A DNA stretch of 64,000 nt from FEN-1297 sp963710735 (GCA_963710735.1 CAVQBN010000012.1:124001-188000); one strand, 5' to 3'; numbered from the stretch's first letter, positions 27,924 to 37,689 are shown. A program made the numbers and translations. The notes: generated from the letters alone by a model not told the origin.

Positions 27924-29055
27924 ATGCTGAAAAGAATAAAAGCAATTGCCAAAAAAGAAGTGAGACAGTTAAAAAGAGACAAACGTATGCTTTATGTCCT
28001 TTTTGTATTTCCCATTTTACTTCTTGTGATTTTTGGTTATGCAATTAATTTCGATGTTCATCATATAAAAATGGTTGTATATGATCAGGATAAATCTTAC
28101 GACAGCCGAAGTTTTATAAATACGCTTACAAGTTCAGACTACTTTGATCTGGTCGGTTATATCAACGACGAGAATAAAATTAAGGACATACTTGATACTA
28201 AGAAAGCTCAGTGTGTAATTGTGTTCCCTAAAAATATGTCTCAAAAGTTGTATTCTAAAAAAAATGTAAAGTGTACAAATATTAATAGATGGTGTTGATG
28301 CAAATACGGCATCTATTATTGTAAGTTATATGAATATTGCAACAGCGTCCTACTCTCAGAAATTTCAAAATAAAATTATGGCGGTTATGGGGAGAAAGTC
28401 ATACGTTCCGATCGATGTTCATCCTGCATTTTGGTTTAACCCGGATTTAAATTCTACATTTTTCTTAATCCCTGGTTTAATAGCAATGATCTTAATTATT
28501 ACTGCGGTTGTCTCAATTTCATTATCTATCGTTCGTGAAAAAGAGCGGGGAACAATAGAACAGATTAATGTTTCACCTTTAAGTTCATTTGAATTGTTAA
28601 TAGGAAAGACAATTCCTTATGTAATAATTTCATTAATAATTGCTGCATTTATTTTAATAGCAGGCTACTTTCTTTTTGGAATAACCATACGGGGAAATAT
28701 TATCTTACTTTTCTTCTCAACGCTAATATTTATTTTCGCTTCTCTTAATCTTGGAATTTTTGTTTCAAGTATTGCAGATACACAACAGGTTGCATTCCAA
28801 ATTGCAACATTAGTATCAATGCTTCCCTCAATGCTTTTATCGGGATTTGTTTTCCCGATAGAAAGTATGCCACCTGTGGTTCAAATTTTAACTAACATTA
28901 CTCCCGCAAAATTTTTTCTGATAATTTTACGCGGAATTTTATTAAAGGGAGTCGGTATTTCAGCTTTTTGGCAGCAAATGGTTTACCTGCTAATATTTTC
29001 GTTAGTTCTACTAATTCTGTCTGCTATAATTAATAAAAAATCTAAGATAGCATGA
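27924..29055 (+). pseudogene. ABC-2 permease (YbhS-like), interrupted by a +1 frameshift
   Basis: First ABC-2 type permease of the exporter. It starts at ATG 27924 (MLKRIKAIAKKEVRQLKRD), one base after the ATPase stop. The first half contains TM1 (LYVLFVFPILLLVIFGYA) and the long extracytoplasmic domain; it then reaches a TGA at about 28296. The frame one base later continues from VQILIDGVDANTASII (from about 28273) into the remaining five membrane helices, including SIVREKERGTIEQINVSPLSSFE and LLSGFVFPIESMPP. Removing one base near AAGTGTAC (28269-28276) restores a single 376-residue protein, exactly the length of the sister permease. The cause may be a real mutation or a sequence error. An internal start such as ATG 28330 could make a membrane-only fragment. 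Confidence 0.88.
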
Positions 29056-29088
29056 TTAAGAATAGATTTATTTTAAACTGGATTTGAT

Positions 29089-30220
29089 ATGAAGACGATA
29101 CTAAATATAATAATCAAAGAATTTCTTCAATTAAAAAGAGACCCGCGATTATTTGGAATAGTTTTTATCGCGCCCATTATTCAGCTAATTGTGCTTGGAT
29201 ATGCTGCAAATATGGATGTAAATACAGTTCATACTGCTGTGTTTGATCAGGATAAATCTGTTACTTCAAGAGATTTTATTCAGCATTTCCAGCGTTCCGG
29301 ATACTTTAAAATAGATGATTATGTGGATAATTATCATCAAATAAATGAAGATATCAATAACGGGACAGTGCTTTGGGCTTTAGTTATTCCGAAAGATTTT
29401 GAAAAAAATATAATGAACAAAAGATCCGCTCCTGTACAGGCAATATTTGACGGATCTGATGGTAATAAAACTTCTATTGCTTTCGGTTACGTGCAAGGAA
29501 TTGTTACCAGTTATTCGAAGAATATTATGTTGAACATTGCAAACAAAACCGGTATGAAAAACCAGATTGCGGGTTCGCTAATACCGGAAGTCAGAGTCTG
29601 GTATAATCCTGATCTTAAGACAAGAGTATTTATGGTTCCCAGCATAATGGGGTTAATACTCATGGTCATAACAACAATATTAATGTCAATGGCTATTGTA
29701 AAAGAAAGAGAAATAGGTACACTTGAACAATTAATTGTAACTCCTATTTCGCCAATGCAGCTTATTATCGGGAAGATTATTCCATTTCATTATTTTAGGC
29801 TTTATTGATGTACTTATCGTTTTAGGAGTAATGGTTTTTTGGTTTGGAATAGGAATAAGAGGAAGTTTTGTATTTCTCGTATTCTCTTCTTTCTTATTTG
29901 TTTTGTCAACGCTGGGAATCGGCTTATTTATTTCTACAATATCCAAAACACAACAGCAGGCAATGATGGTTGCTCAATTCGGTATTATGATGCCTATGAT
30001 TTATTTATCCGGATTTGCTTTCCCGATTGAGAACATGCCGAAGATTGTTCAATATTTAACTTACCTTATCCCGCTACGTTACTATATAACAATTCTGAGG
30101 GCAGTAATTTTAAAAGGTGCTTCATTTACAGAATTGCTGCCGGAAACAGGTATGCTTTTACTTATGGGAATATTAATTCTTTTTGCCAGTGCTAAAAGAT
30201 TTAGAAAACGATTAGAATAA
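29089..30220 (+). pseudogene. ABC-2 permease (YbhR-like), interrupted by a +1 frameshift
   Basis: Second ABC-2 permease, starting MKTILNIIIKEFLQLKRD. It has the same plan as its neighbour: TM1 (FIAPIIQLIVLGYA), a periplasmic domain with AVFDQDKSVTSRDF, then five C-terminal helices including IVKEREIGTLEQLIVTPISP and YLSGFAFPIENMP. The frame is broken at IGKIIPF (about 29782), where CCATTTCATT has one T too many; with CCATTCATT the protein reads on as FIILGFIDVLIVLG and gives a 376-residue permease. Without correction the product stops at residue 239 and the last helices are lost. Two consecutive broken permeases would disable the exporter unless these are sequencing errors. Confidence 0.88.
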
Positions 30221-30368
30221 TTTTAAATGATGCAGATAAGTGATTCAAAAAATATTGCTTTTAATTTTTGATATTGAAAAAATTAATATCGTATATTTGT
30301 AAAGAATTTAATCTTTAGATCTTAAAGATTTTTAATTGAGAATAATGTTTCACTAATAGGGGATTATT

Positions 30369-30563
30369 ATGAAACGTGTCTTAAGTCCTCTAAAAAATAT
30401 TTCCAAATTACTTTGGTTAGTTTCTATTCAATGGTTTGTGGCTGGTATATGCGTTATCATTTTGCCGGATTCGTTAATGAACTCTTTGGGATTTAGCAAC
30501 TGGTTCGATAGTATTTCCCATGATCAAGGCGAAGTAGTCTATATAGTATTGAAATTTGAATAA
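30369..30563 (+). CDS. Small hypothetical membrane protein
   Basis: A 64-residue protein with one clear hydrophobic helix (LLWLVSIQWFVAGICVIILP, residues 14-33) and a possible second short one. TAGGGGATTATT precedes the ATG, an acceptable ribosome site. The N-terminal pattern of a basic start, a helix, then SLMNSLGFSNWF resembles the beginning of larger four-helix membrane proteins of about 130 residues, so it may be the truncated remnant of one; I did not find a continuation in other frames. Function unknown. Confidence 0.5.
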   Translation: MKRVLSPLKNISKLLWLVSIQWFVAGICVIILPDSLMNSLGFSNWFDSISHDQGEVVYIVLKFE

Positions 30564-30770
30564 ATATTTCATGTGCATGCTTAAAATAATTGTTCTTTTA
30601 TTATAAATACACAAATCTTAAACTTACGTTCCTTTGAAATTATTTAACACTTAATGTTAAGATTCTGATTAGAATTTAATTCATTCAAGTACAAATTATG
30701 CTTTCAAAAAAAGCTATAATTAAAATAAAAACAATAAGCAAAACTTATTTTGCACAAAGGAGGAATGAAA

Positions 30771-31901
30771 ATGCTGGACAAAAAAGCTGACCTGGCCGGG
30801 CCTGGAATCGGTAATTACACCGAGCTTGAGAGTGTACTGCCAAATAATTATTCTTCACTGCTAAATGTTAAAGATACACAAAAAGCCATCTTTATTGTTA
30901 AGAATTACATTGAAGAAAATCTTTGTAAAGAGCTTAACCTGATGATGGTTCAAGTGCCCCTAATTGTTGATGTAGACAGCGGTGTAAATGATTTACTTGA
31001 CCGCGATGGCTCCAGAACACCTATTCAATTTCACATTTCAAATGATCATAACCAGCATCCTATTGATGCTCAAGTTGTTCAGGCGGCAACAAAGTGGAAA
31101 AGGGTTGCACTTAAACAATTTGGAATGAAAGCAGGTGAAGGACTTTGTACTGATATGAGAGCTGTTAGAAAAGATTATTTCCTAGATCATGACCATAGTG
31201 CATATGTTGATCAATGGGATTGGGAAAGAGTGATAACTGCTGAACAGCGTAATCTTAATTTTCTAAAAGAAGTTGTTAGAAAAATCTGGAAAGTCCTTAA
31301 AGGGGCAGAGACTCATGTACATGAAGTTTTTCCGCAGCTTAAAACGGATAAGTATCCAAACCTGCCTGATGAATTAGTTTTTATGCATGCAGAAGATATT
31401 CTTGAAAAATTTCCAGACATGCCGCGCAAACAACGGGAGACTGCAATCTTACAAGAGTACCCTGCTATTTTTATAATTGGAATCGGCTGGACTTTAAAAG
31501 ACGGATATCCGCATGAAATGAGAGCCGCTGATTATGATGATTGGGTGACAAAAACAAAATCTGAAGATGGCAGAGAAATGCATGGCTTAAATGGAGATAT
31601 CCTTATTTGGAATCATGTTACAAAGCGACGGCACGAACTTACATCCATGGGCATTCGTGTAAATGCGGAAACTCTAAAAAAGCAGCTTGAGATGACAGGG
31701 CAATTAGATTTTCTTAAACAGCCCTACCACAAAGGAATAATAAATAATGAATTGCCGTTAAGTATTGGCGGCGGTATTGGGCAATCAAGAACTTATATGG
31801 CTTTACTTAAAAAAGCTCATTTAGGTGAAGTTAGTGTTACTGTTTGGCCAAAAATTTTAAAGGATATTTGCTCTAAAAAAGATATAAATGTTTTAGAATA
31901 A
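30771..31901 (+). CDS. asnA: Aspartate--ammonia ligase (asparagine synthetase A)
   Basis: AsnA makes asparagine from aspartate, ATP and ammonia. It belongs to the class II aminoacyl-tRNA-synthetase-like fold. The start is ATG 30771, seven bases after a strong AGGAGG (30758-30763); ATG 30765 would be too close. Family features include VPLIVDVDSGVNDLLDRDGS, GLCTDMRAVRKDY, the DHSAYVDQWDWER segment and the C-terminal IGGGIGQSRTYMALL, which corresponds to class II motif 3 with the ATP-binding Arg. At 376 residues it is longer than E. coli AsnA (330), mainly in the middle (about residues 180-225, PDELVFMHAEDILEKF). A hairpin terminator follows, so the gene is monocistronic. Confidence 0.94.
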   Translation: MLDKKADLAGPGIGNYTELESVLPNNYSSLLNVKDTQKAIFIVKNYIEENLCKELNLMMVQVPLIVDVDSGVNDLLDRDGSRTPIQFHISNDHNQHPIDAQVVQAATKWKRVALKQFGMKAGEGLCTDMRAVRKDYFLDHDHSAYVDQWDWERVITAEQRNLNFLKEVVRKIWKVLKGAETHVHEVFPQLKTDKYPNLPDELVFMHAEDILEKFPDMPRKQRETAILQEYPAIFIIGIGWTLKDGYPHEMRAADYDDWVTKTKSEDGREMHGLNGDILIWNHVTKRRHELTSMGIRVNAETLKKQLEMTGQLDFLKQPYHKGIINNELPLSIGGGIGQSRTYMALLKKAHLGEVSVTVWPKILKDICSKKDINVLE

Positions 31902-31927
31902 TTTTTCCGCATAAATCAATTTCTTTA

Positions 31928-31961
31928 AGTTGTAGAGACACTTTATTTTGTCTCTACAACT
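31928..31961 (+). terminator. Terminator after asnA
   Basis: A perfect 12-base stem AGTTGTAGAGAC (31928-31939) / GTCTCTACAACT (31950-31961) with a 10-base loop, 26 bases after the asnA stop. The following CCTTAATTTTTC is only moderately T-rich, but the stem is strong for this AT-rich region. Confidence 0.72.
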
Positions 31962-32072
31962 CCTTAATTTTTCATTATACTTTTTAGGTCAAAAATTTAT
32001 CTCCATTAAATTTTAACATTATTTTTATTGTCCAATAAACATCTTAAAATTATTAAAAATAGGAACTGAGAA

Positions 32073-32945
32073 TTGAAAAATATAAAAATAAGTTCGACTG
32101 CTATTGTCTTATTATTACTGCCCGTAATCTTTTCTATAATTGGTTGCGGCGATACAAAAATAGACAGCAAATGGAGAACACAAAATATTGTTATTGACGG
32201 GAATGAAAGTGATTGGGGAAACAGTCTGACTTATATAGATGATTTGAAATCATTAGTGGGTGTCGAAAATGATGATAAGAATCTTTATTTGTGTTTAGTA
32301 ACAAATGATCAGGAACTTGAAACAAAAGTATTAAGAATGGGATTAACCGTATGGTTTGATAAAACTGCAAGCGATAATAAAGATTTTGGGATCAGATTCC
32401 CAATAGGAAGAGGCGGTGTTGATAGGGCTGCAATGCGTCAAGCCATTGACGATAATGAAGGGCAAAGACCGAATCCAGAGAAAATGAGAGAAATGCTGGT
32501 TCAAAATGAAAATGAAGCGGAGATAGTCGGAAAGAATAATGATGTAAGCCGGATACCTCTCACTCAATTAAAAGGAGTAGAATTAAAAATCGGATTGAAA
32601 AACAGCAGACTAGTATATGAAATGAAAATTCCATTATCACATACCGGTGGTTTTGATTATGCGCTTAATGCAGATACCGGCAGCACAATAAGTGTTGGAC
32701 TGGAAACTGGTACCTTCCAAAAGAACTCGAACAGGGAGAATGGATATAGACGTCAGGAAGGCGGCGAAGGTGGTGTTGAAGCTCCATCTGGAGAAGGCGG
32801 CGGAGATAATTTTGGCGGTGAAAGAATGGGACGTGGTGAAGGAGGCGGCAGACGCGGTGGCTTCAGCGGTAGACAGGGTAACTTTAATAGTTCGTCTTTT
32901 GAACCGGTTAGTTTTTGGGCTAAGGTTAAATTAGCCGGTGGGTAA
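32073..32945 (+). CDS. Lipoprotein with a Gly/Arg-rich C terminus
   Basis: A 290-residue predicted lipoprotein. The signal peptide ends in a lipobox (SIIGC, Cys at about 25). Residues 35-215 (IDGNESDWGNSLTYI, NLYLCLVTND, LTVWFDK) resemble the carbohydrate-binding family 9-like/DOMON beta-sandwich found in many surface proteins of this group. The last 75 residues are rich in Gly, Arg and Glu (GGEGGVEAPSGEGGGDNFGG, then GRGEGGGRRGG) and probably disordered. No ATG exists near the signal peptide; TTG 32073, preceded by AGGAACTGAG, is the evident start. The ligand is unknown. It stands alone between two terminators. Confidence 0.75.
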   Translation: MKNIKISSTAIVLLLLPVIFSIIGCGDTKIDSKWRTQNIVIDGNESDWGNSLTYIDDLKSLVGVENDDKNLYLCLVTNDQELETKVLRMGLTVWFDKTASDNKDFGIRFPIGRGGVDRAAMRQAIDDNEGQRPNPEKMREMLVQNENEAEIVGKNNDVSRIPLTQLKGVELKIGLKNSRLVYEMKIPLSHTGGFDYALNADTGSTISVGLETGTFQKNSNRENGYRRQEGGEGGVEAPSGEGGGDNFGGERMGRGEGGGRRGGFSGRQGNFNSSSFEPVSFWAKVKLAGG

Positions 32946-32967
32946 TAATTTCAGGATAAAAATAATA

Positions 32968-33033
32968 GTAAAAATTAAAAAGAAGCAAAAAATAATTTTA
33001 TAGTTTAATTTGCTCGCTCTTTTTAATTTTTAC
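32968..33033. terminator. Bidirectional terminator between convergent genes
   Basis: GTAAAAATTAAAAAGA (32968-32983) and its exact complement TCTTTTTAATTTTTAC (33018-33033) form a 16-base stem with a 34-base AT-rich loop; flanking AATAAT and ATTATT nearly extend it. It lies between the convergent lipoprotein and large propeller-protein genes, so it could serve both strands. Confidence 0.6.
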
Positions 33034-33054
33034 TTTATTATTTCAGTTTAAGAA

Positions 33055-36000
33055 TTAAAATCCTTGTATAAGATCGAACTGCCAAATCCATCCTACATCA
33101 GATCTTTGAAATGGCCTGACATAATCAACTTCACCAACTGCATAACCGAATAAGTTAATTCTTAAAGCAACACCGGCACTGCTGACAGGCTTTTCACCTC
33201 CATAAAAAATTATATCCTGGTGATTTGACCAAGCAACACCGGTATCATAAAAGAAGGCACAATCAATAGGGAAGTAACCGTAAAATCCTGGTCCGATGTG
33301 AAAGACACCGAGAAGCGGGAAACGTAATTCAAAATTAGCGATCAGCATTTTACTTCCAATTAATCTGTTAAATACCGGCGTATACGAATTGAAGGAAGAA
33401 TATTCGTAGCCGCGTACCAATCCCGGATAACCAAGATACTGGGGCGATAATCGATAGTCCTCAGAACTTTTTCCATACCTTCCTACATGCAGTATTCTTC
33501 CTGCTAAAGTAAACGGTCTTATAGGCATAAAATATTGACGGAAATCAGCTAAAACGTTTACCCAATCTAAATTGCCTATATTAGGCGATACCTGCAATCT
33601 GAAACGCGTACCCAATAATGGTGCTGTTGCTCCCATAAAGCTATTGTCATACACATATGCCGCACTCACGCTTGCAAGATTTATTGCTGCCGCTGAAGGC
33701 AATTGCTTAGTATTATTAATAAGAATAGATCCGTCATTTAGAGAAATAGCATGAGTTGTAACTTCATAATTAAAACTTATGTTGCGGTAACCGGCAGAAA
33801 ATTCAACCCTGCTTTGCTCACTGAATGGGTAAGCCAATAGTCCTGAAACTTCGCGGTTCGTTTCTCTGTACAAATAATCTTCTTCAATATAGGCAGGTTG
33901 ATTATTGACTGTACCGTATCCTACATTATATCCGCCAAGATAATACGGTACTTGTTGAATAATACCTCCCCAATTTAATCTATGTGCAGAATTCATATAA
34001 CCAACTAGACCCGAAATATCAGTAAAGCCATTTCCGGATTGAACTTGTAAAGCTGTGGCCAGATTATAATTACCCAATAGGTCGCTCCAGAAAAGTGCTA
34101 CACCGCCTCCTAAATAAGTACCAAATGCATCAACGCCGGCTGCCAATGAAGGTTGACCGACACCTACTAATTTTAATGCCGGATTGTAATTTGTTACTAA
34201 AAATTTTGTCGTATCACTAGGTAAACCAATATGCGGATTTTCGAAATTAGTTAAAAATCTATTTCCTAATCTGTTAGCTGGTGGTAGTATAGCTGGATTA
34301 CCGGTTGCAAATTGCGGATTAGTTTTTTTACCTTTTAATATTTTTGTTGAATCAATTGAGTAAATAGCATACTTGTTATTTTCAAATACACTATAAACCA
34401 TATCATTTGAATTCGATGCGACTGAAAGAGCCGGACTTAAGGCAGTAATTCCACTTACACCGCCATAAAGATTTGTAATCTGATTAATTTCCCCAGTATT
34501 TAAATTTGCTCTATAAATATTATCTATACCATTTTGATCTGAAATAAAATAAATACTTTTACCATCACTCGACCATTGGGGATTTATATTTTTACCATTA
34601 CTGAAGCTTGGCAGTTTAGAAATTATTTTCGTTTTGATATTATAAGATGCTAATTCATAATTTCCAAAATCTAAGTCCGATAGTTTTGTTGTAAAACGAT
34701 CAGTAACATAAGCTATAGATTTCCCGTCCGGAGAAAATACAGGCTGAAGTTCGGCATAAGGATCATCTGTTAACTGTGTAAGACTATCTGTCTTCAAATC
34801 ATAAAGAAATAAATTTGAAAGCCCTTTAGCCAAAGCAGAAAATACCAGGTATCTTCCATCAGGTGACCAGGCCGGATTAAATATTTCTGCTAGGGATGGA
34901 AATCTTGTTTCATAAATGAGTTTTCCTGTGTTAACATTTATAATTGAGATGATGGGCCTACCGTCTGAAGTTGCAGTAAATACAAATTCCTTTCCATTCG
35001 GATTCCATGCACCTGCTGAATTTATGAATTCCAAATTTTGAAGATGTGTGTTTAATTCGGTTTTAAAAACATTTTTGATAATCTTACCGGTTTTAGCATC
35101 TGCCAGGTAAAGATCGATAGCAAACAAATCTTTTGATGAAAAGAAAATCAGTTTCTTACCGTCCGGGCTTAATACCGGAGATATATTCATATCACCGCCA
35201 TTCTTTTTATCTGAAATTAGAACATCACCATACTTATCAGGCGGGTATGTTACTTTATTCAAGGTATCGTATGCAGCATGTAAAGCGATATGCCAGAGTT
35301 TAGAAACTGAATCCGGTGTTGCGTGAAAGACCGAATCAAAGGCAGTTTTAAAATTCTGGATTCTTGCCCAGGTTCTTAGTAGTTCACCAATTTTTTCATT
35401 ACCATATTTTCCGCCTAAAAATGCCAGCATTGCTTGTCCATACCGATACGGGAAATATTTCGGATCATCTAAATCAGATATTTTAGGTAATTTTTTAAGC
35501 GCAGCTTCTCTCATCCACATTGCAGTATTCACATCTTTCGGACCAAGCGAAAAATATTCCGCCATACCTTCAATAAACCACAGAGGCATTTGGGATGCAG
35601 CAGGCAACCCATCCTTACTTAATTTATTCTTGCTAGTAATATCAAACTGAAAAGCGTGTGTAAGTTCATGGCCTATTACATGGTTGGTCTCGTCTAAAGG
35701 GCCGGCAAAGGGTAATACAATTCTTCTTTCAAGCGGTTCCGTAAATCCGCCGGTTCCCTGGCCGATCATTCCTTGTGTAACATTAGTTTCCTGGAATTGA
35801 GGAAATCCATCATAAAGAATTAAAGTCTGCGGGCCCCTGAGTGAATCGCGAAGTACCGCAGCATGGCGTGCATACCATCGCTCAGCCATTCTTGCAGCAT
35901 ATTTTACAGCATCTGCTTCTTCCTGATAGTAATAAATTTCAAAATGTTCCGTATGAAGAATCTTGAAATTAAAATTATCATACAATACTTTATTTTGCCC

Positions 36001-36096
36001 AAAGTATTGAGCGTGTATATTGGTTGAATAAAAACAAAAAATTACAATAATAAATGTTAGCGTGATATAAACTTTTTTTAATAATTGATTAACCAT
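33055..36096 (-). CDS. Outer-membrane protein: gluzincin peptidase, TolB-type propeller and C-terminal barrel
   Basis: A 1013-residue three-part envelope protein. After the signal peptide (cleaved near IHAQ, residue 30) comes a peptidase-MA-like domain with the zinc motif HELTH (143-147) and the downstream glutamate in WFIEGMAEYFS (Glu180), as in gluzincins. Residues about 300-560 carry TolB/WD40-like repeats (LSPDGKKLIFFSS, WSPDGRYLVFSA, FSPDGKSIAYVTD, WSSDGKSIYFISD). The last 370 or so residues are beta-strand-rich with RGYEYSSFNSY and end in an aromatic-Gly-Phe residue, as in BamA-type surface-antigen barrels. Proteolysis at the cell surface is inferred; all zinc ligands are visible. An isolated gene with 520 bases of non-coding DNA upstream. 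Confidence 0.87.
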   Translation of the reverse strand: MVNQLLKKVYITLTFIIVIFCFYSTNIHAQYFGQNKVLYDNFNFKILHTEHFEIYYYQEEADAVKYAARMAERWYARHAAVLRDSLRGPQTLILYDGFPQFQETNVTQGMIGQGTGGFTEPLERRIVLPFAGPLDETNHVIGHELTHAFQFDITSKNKLSKDGLPAASQMPLWFIEGMAEYFSLGPKDVNTAMWMREAALKKLPKISDLDDPKYFPYRYGQAMLAFLGGKYGNEKIGELLRTWARIQNFKTAFDSVFHATPDSVSKLWHIALHAAYDTLNKVTYPPDKYGDVLISDKKNGGDMNISPVLSPDGKKLIFFSSKDLFAIDLYLADAKTGKIIKNVFKTELNTHLQNLEFINSAGAWNPNGKEFVFTATSDGRPIISIINVNTGKLIYETRFPSLAEIFNPAWSPDGRYLVFSALAKGLSNLFLYDLKTDSLTQLTDDPYAELQPVFSPDGKSIAYVTDRFTTKLSDLDFGNYELASYNIKTKIISKLPSFSNGKNINPQWSSDGKSIYFISDQNGIDNIYRANLNTGEINQITNLYGGVSGITALSPALSVASNSNDMVYSVFENNKYAIYSIDSTKILKGKKTNPQFATGNPAILPPANRLGNRFLTNFENPHIGLPSDTTKFLVTNYNPALKLVGVGQPSLAAGVDAFGTYLGGGVALFWSDLLGNYNLATALQVQSGNGFTDISGLVGYMNSAHRLNWGGIIQQVPYYLGGYNVGYGTVNNQPAYIEEDYLYRETNREVSGLLAYPFSEQSRVEFSAGYRNISFNYEVTTHAISLNDGSILINNTKQLPSAAAINLASVSAAYVYDNSFMGATAPLLGTRFRLQVSPNIGNLDWVNVLADFRQYFMPIRPFTLAGRILHVGRYGKSSEDYRLSPQYLGYPGLVRGYEYSSFNSYTPVFNRLIGSKMLIANFELRFPLLGVFHIGPGFYGYFPIDCAFFYDTGVAWSNHQDIIFYGGEKPVSSAGVALRINLFGYAVGEVDYVRPFQRSDVGWIWQFDLIQGF

Positions 36097-36620
36097 TTTA
36101 AAAATCCAATGTGATTAATAAATAATTGATATGGTTTTGAAAAATTAGATTTCGCTTTCGTCCCTTTTGAAATAATAATTATCTATTGGAAAATGTAAAT
36201 CTCAAAAAAAGCACAGTCAGGTTTGTTGTAATACATAAACTCATTTTATTATTGCTCACCAGGTTCTAAAATCTAAATCCATTCTTCATTAAAGTTTTTT
36301 AATACCTCTTATTTCTCTTTGTGAAAGTAAACTATATGCATTTCAATAAACATTGTAGGTGTCACACTATGATAATAATCACCCACAATAAATTCGTAAT
36401 GAGATAAATACACAGTGAGTTTTATAATATGTTTTGACGATATATTAACTCTTAAAGTTTAATAAATACATGTGACTAAAATAACTACTGCTAATGAAGT
36501 TTAATTATGTTAAAGATTTTTCTTATTTTTCCGGTAAACTTTGTTAATATATTTCCGTTGTAAAAACCAGTTTAATTATATAATTATTTTTCTAAATCAA
36601 TTTAATAGGGATAATTTTGT
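36097..36620. other. Non-coding stretch between divergent genes
   Basis: About 520 bases of AT-rich DNA between the propeller-barrel gene (leftward) and the DUF4404 gene (rightward). It must hold both promoters. The only structure I see is an imperfect inverted repeat, TTGTAGGTG (36353-36361) and CACCCACAA (36380-36388), matching at 8 of 9 positions. No RNA gene or convincing ORF. Confidence 0.5.
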
Positions 36621-36887
36621 ATGGAAAAATTAAGGGATTCTCTTGAAAAACTTCATAAGGAATTAAAAGATGCAAAACAATTAGATGAAGAATCTCAAAA
36701 AGAACTTAGACAGATGATCGAAGACATACAGTTGGTTCTGGACAAGAACGAAAAAGTTGTCGTTAAAGAGCACCATAATCTTTTAGAAAGTTTAAAAGAA
36801 TCTTCACAAAAATTTGAATTAACTCATCCTGAATTAGCCGGTGCAATTAACATCGTTATAAGCAGTTTAAGCAATCTTGGTATCTAA
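36621..36887 (+). CDS. DUF4404 family protein
   Basis: An 88-residue cytosolic helical protein matching the DUF4404 pattern: LRDSLEKLHKELKDA at the start, then LRQMIEDIQLVLD, and the conserved end HPELAGAINIVISSLSNLGI. The family is small, widespread and of unknown function. The sequence is Lys/Glu-rich and would form a helical hairpin. AATAGGGATAATTTTGT precedes the ATG. Codon use matches its neighbours. The AhpD-like gene follows 94 bases later on the same strand, but there is no sign of a functional link. Confidence 0.85.
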   Translation: MEKLRDSLEKLHKELKDAKQLDEESQKELRQMIEDIQLVLDKNEKVVVKEHHNLLESLKESSQKFELTHPELAGAINIVISSLSNLGI

Positions 36888-36981
36888 TTACATTTCTATT
36901 AAGCGGATTGACTTTTTAGTTTACTTCTAGTCAGATTTTTATAAAATAATTATTAAAAAATTATCTTTTTAAGGATAAATA

Positions 36982-37350
36982 ATGAAAAAAAATACATCTG
37001 AAACCAGAAAATACCGACTTGATATGAATGATAAAATATTGAATTCCGGTTTTAGAGATTTTAATAAATTTTTTGCTCTTGACAATAAAGCTTATGTAAA
37101 CGGTGCTCTTCCGGCAAAGACAAAAGAACTGATGGGGCTGGTAGCTTCAATGGTTTTAAGATGTAACGATTGCATTTTTTACCATATAGACAGATCAATT
37201 CAAGAAGGTGCGACAAAAGAAGAGCTTTATGAAAGTTTTAACATAGCTTTAATTGTCGGAGGATCGATTGTGATTCCACATCTTAGATATGCATTTGAGA
37301 TGATGGAAGAAATATTTGGTGAGAGCAACAGTGCTATTTCTAGTAAATAA
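36982..37350 (+). CDS. Carboxymuconolactone decarboxylase/AhpD-family protein
   Basis: A 122-residue CMD/AhpD-like protein. The redox motif CNDCIFYHI (about residues 53-61; C-x2-C-x3-H) is present, together with LPAKTKELMGLVAS before it and GATKEELYESFNIALIVGGS after it. Members with both cysteines act as disulfide-linked peroxidase reductases or general thiol reductases; those of the decarboxylase branch lack them, so a redox role is more likely. Length and motif spacing are standard. No peroxiredoxin gene adjoins it. Confidence 0.92.
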   Translation: MKKNTSETRKYRLDMNDKILNSGFRDFNKFFALDNKAYVNGALPAKTKELMGLVASMVLRCNDCIFYHIDRSIQEGATKEELYESFNIALIVGGSIVIPHLRYAFEMMEEIFGESNSAISSK

Positions 37351-37689
37351 CCTATAAAATTTTATTAATCAACGGATTATTATTCAAAAAAATTAAAATA
37401 ATTTTATACATAAGTTTAAGTATATATTGTTGTATCTTCAATGTATTATTATTTTCAGTATATGATATTCTGAAAATTCGGAACTAAAAATACGCGGATA
37501 TTCTAATTAAAATTGGAAGCTGGTTTTGAAAGTAGTTTACTTTAGTTACTTATACTAGATTCTAATTACTAAATATCACTTATCTTATTTTAATAAAAAT
37601 ATAATAATCAAAATACTCAAAATGTATTTGGTTAATTCAATACAAATTTTTAATAAAATATAAAGTAATTCTAAAAAAGGATTTTAAAA
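37351..37689. other. Non-coding AT-rich stretch
   Basis: About 340 bases, very AT-rich, upstream of the SemiSWEET-rdgB operon. It should hold that operon's promoter, but I cannot pick one with confidence. No ORF, RNA or repeat recognised. Confidence 0.4.

Noticed and set aside
36097..36620. Possible RNA gene or small ORF in the 520-bp gap
   Set aside because: No cloverleaf, conserved RNA motif or protein-like frame was found.
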